This document shows, in pieces, positions 36,184-46,153 of a DNA stretch of 64,000 nucleotides. This stretch comes from Silicimonas sp. (GTDB taxonomy: Bacteria; Pseudomonadota; Alphaproteobacteria; Rhodobacterales; Rhodobacteraceae), in assembly GCA_022820365.1 (NCBI GenBank), contig JAJEFO010000104.1, forward strand, positions 17,976-81,975. Reading direction: 5' to 3'. The first letter of the stretch is position 1. Every line of letters starts with the position of its first letter. The translations under genes and the position numbers were made by a program. The notes under the pieces were generated by a model. That model saw only the letters and a program-made list of their open reading frames with translations. It was not told where the DNA came from and did no database searches.

Positions 36184-37536
36184 ATGATGAAACCAAATGT
36201 CTCGATATTCAGCCTTGTCGCGGCCTGCGCCGCCACATCTGTCTGGGCCGCTGACCCGGACGACGCGGCGTTTCGCGACGCCTTCTTGTCCGGCAACGCC
36301 GATTGGGCGGCGGTCGAGGCTCGCGCCGCCGAAGAAGGAGGGGTCAACATCTACTACTGGGGCGGCAACGACCTTCTGAACATCTGGATGGACCGCGTCG
36401 TCGCGCCAGCCATGGCCGAAATGGGCGTAACGCTGAACCCGGTACGGATCACAGGCACCAAGGATGCCGTTGACCTCGTGCTGGCCGAAAAGCACTCCGG
36501 CAAGGGCATTGGCCAGGGCAGCGTCGACATGATCTGGATCAACGGCGAGAACTTCGCCACTCTGAAGCGTCAGGATGCACTGTTCGGCAGCTTTGCCCAA
36601 AGCCTTCCGAACTCGGTGAATCTGGAATGGGACGAGAGCGATCCGAGGGCAATGCTGAACGTGCGTGACTTCGGCGTTCCCAACGACTCGGCCGAGGTTC
36701 CCTGGTCAGGCGAGCAGTATGTCTGCGCCGTCAATTCGGCGCGCGTGGCGGACGAGGACGTGCCATCGACATTTGCCGAGTTGAAGAGCTACCTGGAGGC
36801 CAACCCGGGCAAGTTCACCTATGTCAAGCCGCCACACTACCTAGGCAACACCTTTGTTCAGGAGGCGATTTACGCACACAACCCTGACGGCACGGGTGCC
36901 ACGCCGTTCCAGCAGTCGGTCGACGACATTGCGCCGGAAGAACTGGCGAGGTTGATCGCTCCGGGGATCGAGTATCTCCAGAGCATCGAGCCCAATCTTC
37001 TTGATGCCGCCGGTGGGTCGCCCCGGTATCCGGAGGACAACAAGGCACTTGATGGGCTGTTCCTGAACGGCGAGATCGACTTCAGTTGCAAGTTCGGCCT
37101 GTATGCCGTCGCCAAGGGCCTGGAAATCGGCACGTATCCGGAGGGCGCAAAGCAGTTCGTGTTTCCAGAAAACACGATGATCAAGAACAAGAACTACCTC
37201 GTCATTCCGGGCAACGCGCCAAACAGTGCGGCCGCGCTTGTGCTGGCGAACTGGATGGCTTCGGTCGACAGCCAGGTCTCCAAGCTCGAGAGCGTCGGAA
37301 TGCCATCTGGCATCGATGGGTGGAAACTCAGCGCCGAAGATGCGGAACGCATCGTCAATGCCTCTCCGGGCCTGATCGGCGTAACGCAGGCTGATCTGGA
37401 CGCCAATGCCGCACCGGACACAAACGCCACGCTGGTCGACGTGATCGAGGCAACTTGGCTTGAGGTGATTGAGCGCGACTCGACGGCATCGATCGAGGAG
37501 GTCGTGGCAACGGCCTACGCGAATCTCGGGAAATAG
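36184..37536 (+). CDS. ABC transporter substrate-binding protein, YnjB-like
   Basis: 450 residues with a Sec signal peptide (MMKPNVSIFSLVAACAATSVWA, cleavage expected after residue 22, written here in part) for periplasmic export. The VDMIWINGENFATLK motif is the hallmark of the YnjB family. NIYYWGGNDLLNIWMDRVVAP begins the mature domain. GAGGAGG sits just upstream of the ATG at 36184; an in-frame upstream extension overlaps the ATPase and lacks a signal peptide. Ligand unknown; operon context suggests a sugar or nucleoside. Confidence 0.9.
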   Translation: MMKPNVSIFSLVAACAATSVWAADPDDAAFRDAFLSGNADWAAVEARAAEEGGVNIYYWGGNDLLNIWMDRVVAPAMAEMGVTLNPVRITGTKDAVDLVLAEKHSGKGIGQGSVDMIWINGENFATLKRQDALFGSFAQSLPNSVNLEWDESDPRAMLNVRDFGVPNDSAEVPWSGEQYVCAVNSARVADEDVPSTFAELKSYLEANPGKFTYVKPPHYLGNTFVQEAIYAHNPDGTGATPFQQSVDDIAPEELARLIAPGIEYLQSIEPNLLDAAGGSPRYPEDNKALDGLFLNGEIDFSCKFGLYAVAKGLEIGTYPEGAKQFVFPENTMIKNKNYLVIPGNAPNSAAALVLANWMASVDSQVSKLESVGMPSGIDGWKLSAEDAERIVNASPGLIGVTQADLDANAAPDTNATLVDVIEATWLEVIERDSTASIEEVVATAYANLGK

Positions 37537-37544
37537 TCCCCTGT

Positions 37545-37579
37545 TCAGGGCCGGCTGCCACGTCGGCGGTCGGCCCTGA
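37545..37579 (+). terminator. Intercistronic stem-loop after the binding-protein gene
   Basis: TCAGGGCCG (37545-37553) is perfectly complementary to CGGCCCTGA (37571-37579). It sits between the binding-protein stop and the permease start and has no T-run. Such hairpins commonly protect or attenuate the upstream message, giving more binding protein than permease. Confidence 0.6.
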
Positions 37580-37587
37580 TTCCACCA

Positions 37588-38517
37588 ATGACAAGTCGAA
37601 ACGTGCCTGCCGAAGCCGAGCCAGTTGGCATGACGGCGCGCGAGCGCCGCACCCGAATCCTGCAGTTGCTCCAGCTGATACCGATTCTGTCAGTGCTGGT
37701 GATTCTGTTCGGAGGCGCACTGGTGATGGCGCTGTTGCAGTCGCTCGGCTTCGCGCCCTGGTTCGGGATCAACACTTTTCCGGACTTCTCGTATTTCGGA
37801 TCGCTTTGGGGATCGCAGACCTTCTGGGTGTCCCTTTGGTTGACGCTGTATTACGCGACTGTCTCGACCCTTTTGGCGCTGGTGTTCGGCACGATGCTGG
37901 CGCTTGCGCTGATCAAGGCCTTCCCGGGCAAGTGGCTGTACAAGTACCTCTACAAGCTGCCGCTGATGATTCCCTATACAGTCGGCATCGCGCTGGCGGT
38001 CATCATGCTCAGCAGTGGCGGAGTGCTTTCGCGGATTGTCGCGTTCGCCGGGCTGATCGATGACCCTGGTCAGTTTCCGCAAATCCTGAAGACCCACTAC
38101 GGCTGGGGAATCATCGCGGTGTATGTCTGGAAGCAGACGCCGTTCATCACGCTCGCCGTCTATGCCGTATTGCTGGGCATCGGGCGGGAAACCGAGGAGG
38201 CGGCCGCCATACTCGGTGCACGGCGCGGCGCGATCTTCTTCCGGGTAACGCTCCCGCAGATTCTGCCCGGGATCGTGTCATCGACGCTGATCTGCTTTGC
38301 CTTCAACGTCGGTGCGTTCGAAGCGCCGTTCATCCTGGGCGGCGGCTTCCCGGATACGCTTCCGGTGGTTGCCTGGCGCTATTTCAACGACGCCGACTAC
38401 ACTTTGCAGCTCCAGGGCATGGCAACAGTCGTGTCAATCGGGATAGTCGCCGGGGTGATCCTCTTTGCCTACCTCTGGGTGTACCGGCGTTACGAACGAC
38501 GCATGGGGCGACACTGA
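37588..38517 (+). CDS. ABC transporter permease (PotB/YnjC-type), first
   Basis: 309 residues, about six membrane segments. It carries the EAA loop EEAAAILGARRGAIFFRVTLPQILPG that docks on the ATPase, and the long periplasmic loop after the first helix (LGFAPWFGINTFPDFSYF). The start is uncertain: ATG 37588 or the in-frame ATG 37630. Confidence 0.9.
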   Translation: MTSRNVPAEAEPVGMTARERRTRILQLLQLIPILSVLVILFGGALVMALLQSLGFAPWFGINTFPDFSYFGSLWGSQTFWVSLWLTLYYATVSTLLALVFGTMLALALIKAFPGKWLYKYLYKLPLMIPYTVGIALAVIMLSSGGVLSRIVAFAGLIDDPGQFPQILKTHYGWGIIAVYVWKQTPFITLAVYAVLLGIGRETEEAAAILGARRGAIFFRVTLPQILPGIVSSTLICFAFNVGAFEAPFILGGGFPDTLPVVAWRYFNDADYTLQLQGMATVVSIGIVAGVILFAYLWVYRRYERRMGRH

Positions 38518-38518
38518 C

Positions 38519-39376
38519 ATGGCAGGCGGGAATGACACCCTGAGCACGCGCCTGTCGCCGTTCCAGAAGATCTATCTTTTGCTTGTTGCCGGCTTCATAG
38601 TCGGCCCTTTCCTCCCGGTGATCATCCAGAGCCTTGCCTTTCGGTGGGCCTGGCCTGAGCTGTTGCCCGGCACCTGGTGGCTTGAGCAACGCGGAAAGTC
38701 GATGCTCCCGTTGGCCTGGGATTACGTGCTGTCGCCCTACAGCCGAGTTTGGGAGGCAACCGTGAACACCGTTTTCATCGGCTTGGTCGTGACCGCAATC
38801 TGTCTGGCCATCTGCCTTCCGGTGGCGCGGCTGCTTGCGCGGGAGAGCTTCGCAGGGAAGAGTGCCTTCGAGTTTTTCTTGACGCTGCCCCTGATCGTGC
38901 CCGAGGCGGCTATTGGCATTGCGCTTCTGATGATCTTCATACGGTTGGGCCTCGCGGGCAGTTACGCCGGAATCATCATTGCCCACCTGATTCCGACAAT
39001 CCCCTACATGGTCCGGATGCTGACGGCGGTCTATCAGGGACTTGGGCGCGACTTCGAGGAGCAGGCCATGATCCTCGGAGCCAGGCCATTGCAGATTCTC
39101 TGGCGGGTGACCCTGCCGATGCTTCTGCCCGGCGTCGTTGCGGGTGCGCTGTTCACCTTTCTGGTCTCCACCAATATCTTTCTGCTGACCTTCTTTCTGG
39201 GTCAGGGTCAGGTCATCACGTTGCCGACACTTCTGTTTTCCAAGATTTCCGGCGGCAACCTCGATACTACGGCAGCCGGGATCACACTGATTGTCACCCT
39301 GCCTGGAATCATATTGCTGATCATCTCCGAGCGATTCATCAAGGAGGAAGCGTTTGGAAAGGGCTTCGGCAGCTGA
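38519..39376 (+). CDS. ABC transporter permease (PotC/YnjC-type), second
   Basis: 285 residues, about six membrane segments, with the EAA loop EEQAMILGARPLQILWRVTLPMLLPGV. It pairs with the preceding permease. The ATG at 38519 lies one base after the previous stop; a longer reading frame inside the upstream gene was not used. Confidence 0.9.
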   Translation: MAGGNDTLSTRLSPFQKIYLLLVAGFIVGPFLPVIIQSLAFRWAWPELLPGTWWLEQRGKSMLPLAWDYVLSPYSRVWEATVNTVFIGLVVTAICLAICLPVARLLARESFAGKSAFEFFLTLPLIVPEAAIGIALLMIFIRLGLAGSYAGIIIAHLIPTIPYMVRMLTAVYQGLGRDFEEQAMILGARPLQILWRVTLPMLLPGVVAGALFTFLVSTNIFLLTFFLGQGQVITLPTLLFSKISGGNLDTTAAGITLIVTLPGIILLIISERFIKEEAFGKGFGS

Positions 39377-39385
39377 GGAGAGAAA

Positions 39386-40492
39386 ATGCCTACACCTGTA
39401 TCCGTCATAGATCGGTTTCCGAAACTTGATCACGACTTTATTCGCGCTCGCCTGGGACGTCCGGAGGCGAAGCCACGGGTCATCATTGATACCGATACGG
39501 CCAATGAAATCGACGACCAGTTCGCCGTTGCCTGGTCGCTGCTGTCGGAGGAGCGGATGACCCTTGAAGGCGTGACCGCAGAGCCCTTTTCCTTTGCTCA
39601 CCATCGGGATGGTCTGATCAGATCAACGGAGATACTCGAGCGCGGCGGCCCGGCAAATGCGGAAGAGGAACGTTTCATGGGAGGTCTCGGCGGATGGGCT
39701 GCGAGGCTGGTAGAGCAGGGGATTTCGGCCAAGGACATCGCCTTCGTCGGCACGGAAGAAGGAGAGCAGCTTTCCTACGAGGAAATCCTGAGAGTGTTTG
39801 AACACTGCGGGGTCGATTCGACAGGCAAGGTGTTCCACGGTTCACCACGCTACCTGGACTCGGCCGATGATCCGATCGACAGCTCGAGCGCACGGTTCAT
39901 CGTTGAGCGAGCCCTGGCGGATGACCGTCCGCTCTATGTTCTGGCCATGGGCGCCGTGACCAACATCGCTTCGGCACTTTTGATGGAGCCAAGCATCATC
40001 GAGAAGATCGTCGTGGTCTGGACCTCGGCGTTTCCTTCATACTCGCCATTCTGCAACCGGCCTTCGCTCAACTTGGTGCAGGACCCGTCCGCGTCCCGGC
40101 TTTTGTTCGACAGCGGCGCGCCGCTAGTCTATCTGCCCGGCTACCACGTCGGCGCACAGCTTAAGGTCTCGCTTCCCGAGATGGAGCGTTTTGTCAGGGG
40201 CAAAGGCAATATCGGCAACTACCTGCACCACCTCTACGCCAACAACCCATTGCACAAGATGTTCGCGATCACCGGAACCGAGACCAAGACCTGGGTGATA
40301 TGGGACATCATCGATGTCGCCTGGCTGTTGGATTCAGGATACGTTTCTACGTTTCTGACGACCTCCCCGCAACTCGACGACGATCTCTATTGGCAGCATC
40401 CGAACGGCAGGCACCCGATCCTGGAGGCATATGATGTTAACCGGGACGCCATCTTTGAGGACTTTTACCGAACGCTCGAGAGTGCACCGTGA
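39386..40492 (+). CDS. Nucleoside hydrolase (IU-NH family)
   Basis: 368 residues. The calcium-binding VIIDTDTANEIDDQFA motif near residue 33 is the family signature (DTDxxxDDxxA), with GAVTNIASALLMEP following and the third metal Asp expected in the IIDVAWLLDSG part. It hydrolyses the N-glycosidic bond of ribonucleosides or analogues. GAGGAGAG precedes the ATG. As the last gene of the transporter operon it suggests that the imported compound contains, or yields, a ribosyl-type sugar. Confidence 0.9.
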   Translation: MPTPVSVIDRFPKLDHDFIRARLGRPEAKPRVIIDTDTANEIDDQFAVAWSLLSEERMTLEGVTAEPFSFAHHRDGLIRSTEILERGGPANAEEERFMGGLGGWAARLVEQGISAKDIAFVGTEEGEQLSYEEILRVFEHCGVDSTGKVFHGSPRYLDSADDPIDSSSARFIVERALADDRPLYVLAMGAVTNIASALLMEPSIIEKIVVVWTSAFPSYSPFCNRPSLNLVQDPSASRLLFDSGAPLVYLPGYHVGAQLKVSLPEMERFVRGKGNIGNYLHHLYANNPLHKMFAITGTETKTWVIWDIIDVAWLLDSGYVSTFLTTSPQLDDDLYWQHPNGRHPILEAYDVNRDAIFEDFYRTLESAP

Positions 40493-40874
40493 CGCTGCAA
40501 GCATAGGCACTGCCCAACGACTGGGCTCGGGCAAAGAGCCACGCTCAAATTCTTTCGCAAGGCATTGCGACTGTTGAGAACCGAATCGCGCTCCTTGCGT
40601 TGCGCAAGAACGATGATCGCGGGATTTCTGAATCCATGCGCGACAGCGGAATTTCAACGGGTTCATCCCGAACGCGAGACGTAATCGGCAAGACCTGCTG
40701 CATTGCGCGCGACCGACGAGCACCGAAACCAGATTGAAGGTCCGGTGGCAGGCACGGTGGCCAACCTACGGTTGCACCAGCCTGCCATCTGGCCTCACGA
40801 ATTCGGCTCTTGCCGTGCCATCTCGATCCCCGCTGTCGTTCCGTGATGCACGCGATTGCGATGATCCGTTTGGT
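40493..40874. other. 382-bp intergenic region between convergent genes; nothing recognised
   Basis: Lies between the nucleoside hydrolase (+) and carA (-). Apart from a weak GGCTC/GAGCC stem-loop shortly after the hydrolase stop, I see no gene, repeat or clear signal. Confidence 0.5.
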
Positions 40875-42035
40875 TCAGGGCTGTTGTTCGGCCTCAATCG
40901 CGGCGACGAAGCGTTCGAACAAGTACATGCTGTCAACCGGCCCTGGGCTTGCCTCAGGGTGATACTGGACCGAAAATACCGGACGGTCCGTCATTCGAAT
41001 GCCGCAGTTCGATCCGTCAAACAGGGAGACATGAGTTTCCTTCACGCCATTCGGCAAGGTCTGGCTGTCGACCGTGAACCCGTGGTTCATCGACGTGATT
41101 TCGACCTTGCCGGTCTCAATATCTTTCACGGGATGGTTCGCGCCGTGATGCCCGTGATTCATCTTGACCGTCCGGGCGCCGAGGGCGAGGGCGAGCATCT
41201 GGTGTCCAAGGCAAATGCCGAAGACGGGAATGTTCGAGCGTGCAAGCACGCCCTGGATCATGGGTACGGCATAGGAGCCGGTTGCCGCAGGATCGCCCGG
41301 ACCGTTCGAGAGAAACAGCCCCTCGGGATCAAGTGCCAATACGTCGTCTGCAGTGGCGGTCGCCGGCAGGACCGTGACGTCACATCCAACCGTGGCAAGA
41401 CAGCGGAGGATGTTGCGCTTGGCTCCGTAGTCGATGGCGACGACCTTGTGCTTCGGGACGTCCTGCTTGCCGAACCCATCCGACCAGGTCCACCGGGTCT
41501 CCGACCAGCGATAGCTTTGCGCACATGTCACCTCCTTTGCAAGGTCGAGACCTTCGAGGCCGGGGAACTTGCGGGCTGACGCAACAAGTGCCTCGACATC
41601 GAATTCGCCGGACGGGTCATGTGCCAGCGCGACATGCGGTGCGCCCAGTTGCCGAATCGCGCGGGTGAGGCGCCTGGTGTCGATTCCGCCTATGCCGATG
41701 CGACCCCTGCGCTCCAGCCACCCAGACAGCGAACTGGTGGACCGCCAGTTGGACGGTGCTGTCGGATCCCACTTGACGACGAGACCTTCGGCCACCGGGT
41801 CGACGGCTTCTTCATCCTGGGCGTTGACGCCGACGTTGCCTATGTGGGGGAATGTGAAGACCACGATCTGTCCGGCATAGGACGGATCGGTCATGATCTC
41901 CTGGTATCCGGTCATTGCCGTGTTGAAGCACAGTTCTGCCACGGTCGTCCCGGCGGCACCGAAACCCTGGCCCCAAAATACCGGTCCGTCGGCCAGGGCA
42001 AGGCACGCGGTTGGGGTCTTGGCGGCTTCCGGCAT
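40875..42035 (-). CDS. carA: Carbamoyl-phosphate synthase small subunit
   Basis: 386 residues. The N-terminal CPSase small-chain domain (CFNTAMTGYQEIMTDPSYAGQI) is followed by a class I glutamine amidotransferase with nucleophile GICLGHQM and the His/Glu pair in VQYHPEAS. Supplies ammonia for carbamoyl phosphate in arginine and pyrimidine synthesis. Divergent from the YqeY-like gene. carB is not in the window. Confidence 0.97.
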   Translation of the reverse strand: MPEAAKTPTACLALADGPVFWGQGFGAAGTTVAELCFNTAMTGYQEIMTDPSYAGQIVVFTFPHIGNVGVNAQDEEAVDPVAEGLVVKWDPTAPSNWRSTSSLSGWLERRGRIGIGGIDTRRLTRAIRQLGAPHVALAHDPSGEFDVEALVASARKFPGLEGLDLAKEVTCAQSYRWSETRWTWSDGFGKQDVPKHKVVAIDYGAKRNILRCLATVGCDVTVLPATATADDVLALDPEGLFLSNGPGDPAATGSYAVPMIQGVLARSNIPVFGICLGHQMLALALGARTVKMNHGHHGANHPVKDIETGKVEITSMNHGFTVDSQTLPNGVKETHVSLFDGSNCGIRMTDRPVFSVQYHPEASPGPVDSMYLFERFVAAIEAEQQP

Positions 42036-42124
42036 TGGGTACCGTGGAGGTGAAGTGACGATAAACGGTCGTGGGTTTACGAGGTTGCCTGAGAAGGGTC
42101 AAGGGGTAGAAAAAAATGACAATT

Positions 42125-42152
42125 TGTTTGAAAACAATGCGTTAAGTGTAAT
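42125..42152 (+). promoter_or_regulatory. Possible promoter for the YqeY-like gene
   Basis: In the 184-bp divergent region between carA and the YqeY-like gene an AT-rich patch contains TTGTTT (42125-42130) and TGTAAT (42147-42152) with a 16-base spacer. The -10 matches 5 of 6 consensus bases, the -35 only 3. Confidence 0.35.
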
Positions 42153-42219
42153 GTCGCTTGTTGCAGTGAAGGCATGGGTGGGGTAGTCTTGTGACTTGCC
42201 ACGGAACGTGGGGCTCGAG

Positions 42220-42687
42220 ATGGAACTTAGGCAACGGATCGATGCCGCATTGAAGCAAGCCATGCGCGAACGGGAAGCGGTCCGGCTCTCTACGCTAAGG
42301 CTGATCACCGCCGCCATCAAGGATCGCGACATCGCATGGCGGGCCAAGGGAGGAGACGCTGCGGATTTCGGTGTCGACTCCGAGGGCATCCTCGAAATAC
42401 TCGGCAAGATGGTGAAACAGCGACAGGAATCTGCGCGTGCCTACGAGGAAGGCGGGCGAGTGGAACTGGCGGAAAGGGAACGCGCGGAAATCTCTGTCAT
42501 CGAGGAATTCCTGCCAAAGCAACTGGATGGAGTCGAGACGGAAGCAGCAGTGGAGGCGGCAATTGCCGAGACAGGAGCCAGTTCGATCCGGGACATGGGA
42601 AAGGTCATGGGGACCTTGAAGGCCAGGTACGCTGGCCGGATGGATTTTGGCGTCGTTGGACCAAAGGTACGGCAGCGCCTCGGGTAG
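42220..42687 (+). CDS. GatB/YqeY domain-containing protein
   Basis: 155 residues, the usual YqeY length. MELRQRIDAALKQAMRERE at the start and the C-terminal MGKVMGTLKARYAGRMDFG are typical. Related to the tRNA-binding tail of GatB; precise role unknown. The ATG at 42220 is preferred to a TTG at 42196 because it gives the normal N-terminus. Its position beside carA is common in this bacterial group. Confidence 0.9.
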   Translation: MELRQRIDAALKQAMREREAVRLSTLRLITAAIKDRDIAWRAKGGDAADFGVDSEGILEILGKMVKQRQESARAYEEGGRVELAERERAEISVIEEFLPKQLDGVETEAAVEAAIAETGASSIRDMGKVMGTLKARYAGRMDFGVVGPKVRQRLG

Positions 42688-42741
42688 CTGAACGCGCCAC
42701 GCGGCTGTGCGGTGGATGCCTCGGCCGCAGATGGCTCCGGT

Positions 42742-43215
42742 TCAAGTTCGGATGAGCCTCTGAAGCTCGGCATAGAGGTCCTTGCGCTCTGCAGGGGTCA
42801 GAAATGCGCCAAGCTCGACTTCTCGCCCGCCGCCCCGGAGCGTCAGGTAGTCCTCGACGGGCCCTTCGCTTGACAGGTGCACCGTGACCCAGTGGGGCAT
42901 GGCGTCCCATGTTCTTGCAGGAAGCTTCGGCGCCTTGTGTTCGAGGCGGACCCGTTCGCGTGAAAGCGTCAGTTCTTCATGAATCTGCCTGTCGGCGCGG
43001 TTCGCCATGAGCGCTCGCCATACGCCGCCGACGGCCACGAACATGAATGCCAGCAGGATCCAGACCATTGGTGTCCCCAGTACCGCGAGGAGGGGCAGGG
43101 AGAGGAGTGCCGCCGTTGTCCCGATGAACCATGCGAAGCCTTGGGCCGTCATTGACTGCTGCGGCCAGAGGTCAAGCTTCCTTCCATGTGTGGTTTCGGT
43201 CCAACGATAGGGCAT
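42742..43215 (-). CDS. DUF2244 membrane protein
   Basis: 157 residues with two adjacent membrane helices (about 25-65) and a soluble C-terminal domain typical of DUF2244 (DRQIHEELTLSRERVRLEH, LPARTWDAMPHWV). Proteins of this family lie next to cytochrome oxidase genes in many alphaproteobacteria, as here, downstream of ctaD. Function unknown. Confidence 0.85.
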   Translation of the reverse strand: MPYRWTETTHGRKLDLWPQQSMTAQGFAWFIGTTAALLSLPLLAVLGTPMVWILLAFMFVAVGGVWRALMANRADRQIHEELTLSRERVRLEHKAPKLPARTWDAMPHWVTVHLSSEGPVEDYLTLRGGGREVELGAFLTPAERKDLYAELQRLIRT

Positions 43216-43349
43216 TTCCGCAACCGTGTTCGTCCCTCCAGCCCGCCGAGGCGGTTGGGACGGATCTTCAGGGTTTGGCGCGACAGCGGCACGGCACCGG
43301 CTGCAAGGGTGCAGTTGGACCGCTGGTCACATATGGCAACGGCCGTGCA

Positions 43350-45011
43350 CTAGTGCGAGTGACCTCGGTCCCAGTCCTCGCGCCGTGGCAAGGTCTCGAA
43401 AGTGTGTGCTGGCGGCGGGGTCGGAAGCGTCCACTCGAGTGTGTCCGCGTGCTCGTTCCAATAGCTCTTCTCCGAAATGGGCCGCCCGGCGAGGATTGTG
43501 TAGACGATGATTCCGATAAACAGCAGGAAAGAGGAGAACGCGAGGAAGGCGCCCCAGCTGGAGACCTCGTTCCAATAGGCGAACGCTTCGGGATAGTCGA
43601 TATATCGGCGCGGCATGCCCTGACGACCAAGGAAGTGCTGCGGGAAAAAGGTGACGTTTGCGCCGATGAACATCGTCCAGAACTGGATCTGGCCGAGCCA
43701 TTCAGGATACTGGCGACCGGACATCTTGCCGATCCAGTAGTACATGCCCGCGAAGATCGCGAAGACGGCGCCGAGCGACATCACGTAGTGGAAGTGAGCA
43801 ACGACATAATAGGTGTCGTGGTAGGCCCGGTCGATGCCAGCCTGCGCAAGGACGATGCCGGTAACTCCCCCGACAGTGAAGAGGAACAGGAAGCCGAAGG
43901 CATAGAGCATCGGTGTCTTGAACTCGATCGAGCCGCCCCACATCGTGGCAATCCACGAGAAGATCTTCACGCCCGTAGGCACCGCGATCACCATTGTCGC
44001 CAGCATGAAATACGTCTGCTGGGTCAGGCTCATGCCCACTGTATACATGTGGTGCGCCCATACGACGAAGCCGAGCGCGCCGATTGCGATCAGCGCCCAT
44101 ACCATCGGCAGGTAGCCGAAGACGGGCTTGCGGCTGAACGTGGAAATGACGTGGCTGATTATGCCAAAGCCCGGCAGGATGATGATGTAGACTTCAGGGT
44201 GCCCGAAGAACCAGAGAATGTGCTGGTACAGAATGGGGTCGCCCCCGCCTTCGGCCTGGAAGAAGGTCGTGCCGAAGTTCCTGTCGGTCAAAAGCATGGT
44301 GATTGCGCCGGCCAGCACGGGCAGCGACAGCAGGATCAGCCAGGCCGTCACGAAAATCGACCATGCGAAGAGCGGCACCTTGAACAGCGTCATTCCAGGA
44401 GCCCGCATGTTCAGGAACGTCGTGATCATGTTGATCGAACCGAGGACCGATGACGCACCGGAAAGGTGCACCGCAAAGATCGCCAGATCCATCGAGAATC
44501 CCTGTTCGGATGTCGAGAGGGGCGGATAGAGGACCCACCCGACGCCGGAACCCATCTGGCCGTTGCCGCCGGGAGAGAGCACGCTGGCAATCGCGAGTGA
44601 CGATCCGGCAACATACAGCCAGTAGCTGAGATTGTTCATGCGCGGGAATGCCATGTCCGGGGCGCCGATGTGCAAAGGCATGAAGAAATTGCCGAAGCCG
44701 CCAAACATGGCCGGGATGACAACGAAGAACATCATCAGGATGCCGTGCGCGGTCACGAGGACGTTCCAGAGGTGACCGTTTGGCGCACAGGTGCCGTCCG
44801 CGAACAGCCTTGCTCCCTCGGCACACATGAACTGCACGCCGGGATCCTTCAGCTCCATCCGCATGTAGACCGTGAAAGCGACCGCGACGAAGCCAACGAT
44901 GGCTGACGTGAACAGGTAGAGGATCCCGATGTCCTTGTGGTTCGTCGACATGAACCAGCGTTCGAAAAATCCGGGCTTGTGATCGTGCTCGTGTACGGCG
45001 GCGTCAGCCAT
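43350..45011 (-). CDS. ctaD: Cytochrome c oxidase subunit I (aa3 type)
   Basis: 553 residues, about 12 membrane helices. It contains the [17 protein letters not shown] motif with the crosslinked His-Tyr pair, WAHHMYTVG (CuB ligands) and HFHYVMS (heme a3 and heme a His). Terminal proton-pumping oxidase of aerobic respiration. CAGGAGG precedes the ATG. Subunit II and assembly genes are not in the window. Confidence 0.97.
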   Translation of the reverse strand: MADAAVHEHDHKPGFFERWFMSTNHKDIGILYLFTSAIVGFVAVAFTVYMRMELKDPGVQFMCAEGARLFADGTCAPNGHLWNVLVTAHGILMMFFVVIPAMFGGFGNFFMPLHIGAPDMAFPRMNNLSYWLYVAGSSLAIASVLSPGGNGQMGSGVGWVLYPPLSTSEQGFSMDLAIFAVHLSGASSVLGSINMITTFLNMRAPGMTLFKVPLFAWSIFVTAWLILLSLPVLAGAITMLLTDRNFGTTFFQAEGGGDPILYQHILWFFGHPEVYIIILPGFGIISHVISTFSRKPVFGYLPMVWALIAIGALGFVVWAHHMYTVGMSLTQQTYFMLATMVIAVPTGVKIFSWIATMWGGSIEFKTPMLYAFGFLFLFTVGGVTGIVLAQAGIDRAYHDTYYVVAHFHYVMSLGAVFAIFAGMYYWIGKMSGRQYPEWLGQIQFWTMFIGANVTFFPQHFLGRQGMPRRYIDYPEAFAYWNEVSSWGAFLAFSSFLLFIGIIVYTILAGRPISEKSYWNEHADTLEWTLPTPPPAHTFETLPRREDWDRGHSH

Positions 45012-45280
45012 CCATGCCTCCTGAAGTCGCGTTTGTGCAAACCGGCGGCGGGCCGCCGCTTCATTGAGGCCTTTTTACGGCCATGATCCGGCTTGGGCAA
45101 TGGCGGAAGGGTGTCAGGCGGCGAGAAAAATTGTCTCAGTTGTCGCACCTGCGGCACGCGCGCGTTCCTTATCGGGCTGGCACGGATGGTGCGCGCAAGA
45201 CTGAATTTCGACATGCCATGTCGCATTTCGTTCAGCACGGTGGGAGAGTCCCGGCAAATTTGGCCTCAAGGAGAATTGCC

Positions 45281-46153
45281 ATGACCATCAAGCTTGAGAA
45301 TGGCCGTTTGGCAGAGGAAGGCGTCGCACAGTACTGGCGAGACGGGTTTCTCTTTCCGATCCCTGTCTTCAGTGCCGACGAAGTGGCAGCCATACGAACT
45401 TCTCTGGAAGACATGGAGCGAGACTGGCTGGATGCGGGCCTCCCCTTGCCCCTCAACACTTACAAGCGCGTGAATGCGCAGGTGGTCATGCCGTTCGTGG
45501 TAGACATTGCTCGCCACCCTGCGGTTCTGGACGCAGTCGAGGGAATCCTGGGTCCGGACATCCTGATCTATGCCGCGGAGTTTTTCATCAAGGAGCCCAG
45601 GACGGAGTCGATCGTCAGCATGCACCAGGATCTCACCTACTGGGGGCTGGGAGCGATCGACGGTCTCGTGACGGCCTGGCTGGCTCTATCGCCCGCAACC
45701 GTGGAATCTGGCTGCATGGACTTCGTGCGGGGCAGCCACAAGCAGCCGATCCTGCCGCACGAAGACACGTTCGACGCGAATAATCTCTTGAGCAGGGGAC
45801 AGGAGGTCAAGGTCGACATTGCCGACGAGGAGAAGACGCCGATCATGCTGGAACCCGGGGAAATGAGCCTCCATCACGGACTGACTATACACGGCTCAGG
45901 ACCGAATGGCTCGGACGACAGGCGCATCGGTTGCGTGATCCGCTACGTGCGCCCCGACATGGAGCAGATTGTCGGGTCCAGTGACTATGCGATGACGGCC
46001 CGTGGCGAAGACCGGTTCGGGAACTTCATCCACACGCCCGCGCCGAGCTCGTTCTTTGCTCCCAAGTCCTTAAAACTCTATGACAATATGCGAGCCGATC
46101 AGGCCAAAATCATGATGAAAGACGCCAAAAATTCGACGGAGATCTATTCCTGA
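45281..46153 (+). CDS. Phytanoyl-CoA dioxygenase (PhyH)-family Fe(II)/2OG oxygenase
   Basis: 290 residues. The iron site is expected at H115 and D117 (SMHQDLTYWG) with the distal His204 (IHGSGPN) and the 2-oxoglutarate-binding Arg in SDDRR. AAGGAGA precedes the ATG at 45281; the in-frame upstream extension lacks family similarity. The stop overlaps the HD-domain gene as TGATG, so the two act together. PhyH-type PhnY paired with an HD oxygenase is known from phosphonate degradation, but other substrates are possible. Confidence 0.88.
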   Translation: MTIKLENGRLAEEGVAQYWRDGFLFPIPVFSADEVAAIRTSLEDMERDWLDAGLPLPLNTYKRVNAQVVMPFVVDIARHPAVLDAVEGILGPDILIYAAEFFIKEPRTESIVSMHQDLTYWGLGAIDGLVTAWLALSPATVESGCMDFVRGSHKQPILPHEDTFDANNLLSRGQEVKVDIADEEKTPIMLEPGEMSLHHGLTIHGSGPNGSDDRRIGCVIRYVRPDMEQIVGSSDYAMTARGEDRFGNFIHTPAPSSFFAPKSLKLYDNMRADQAKIMMKDAKNSTEIYS

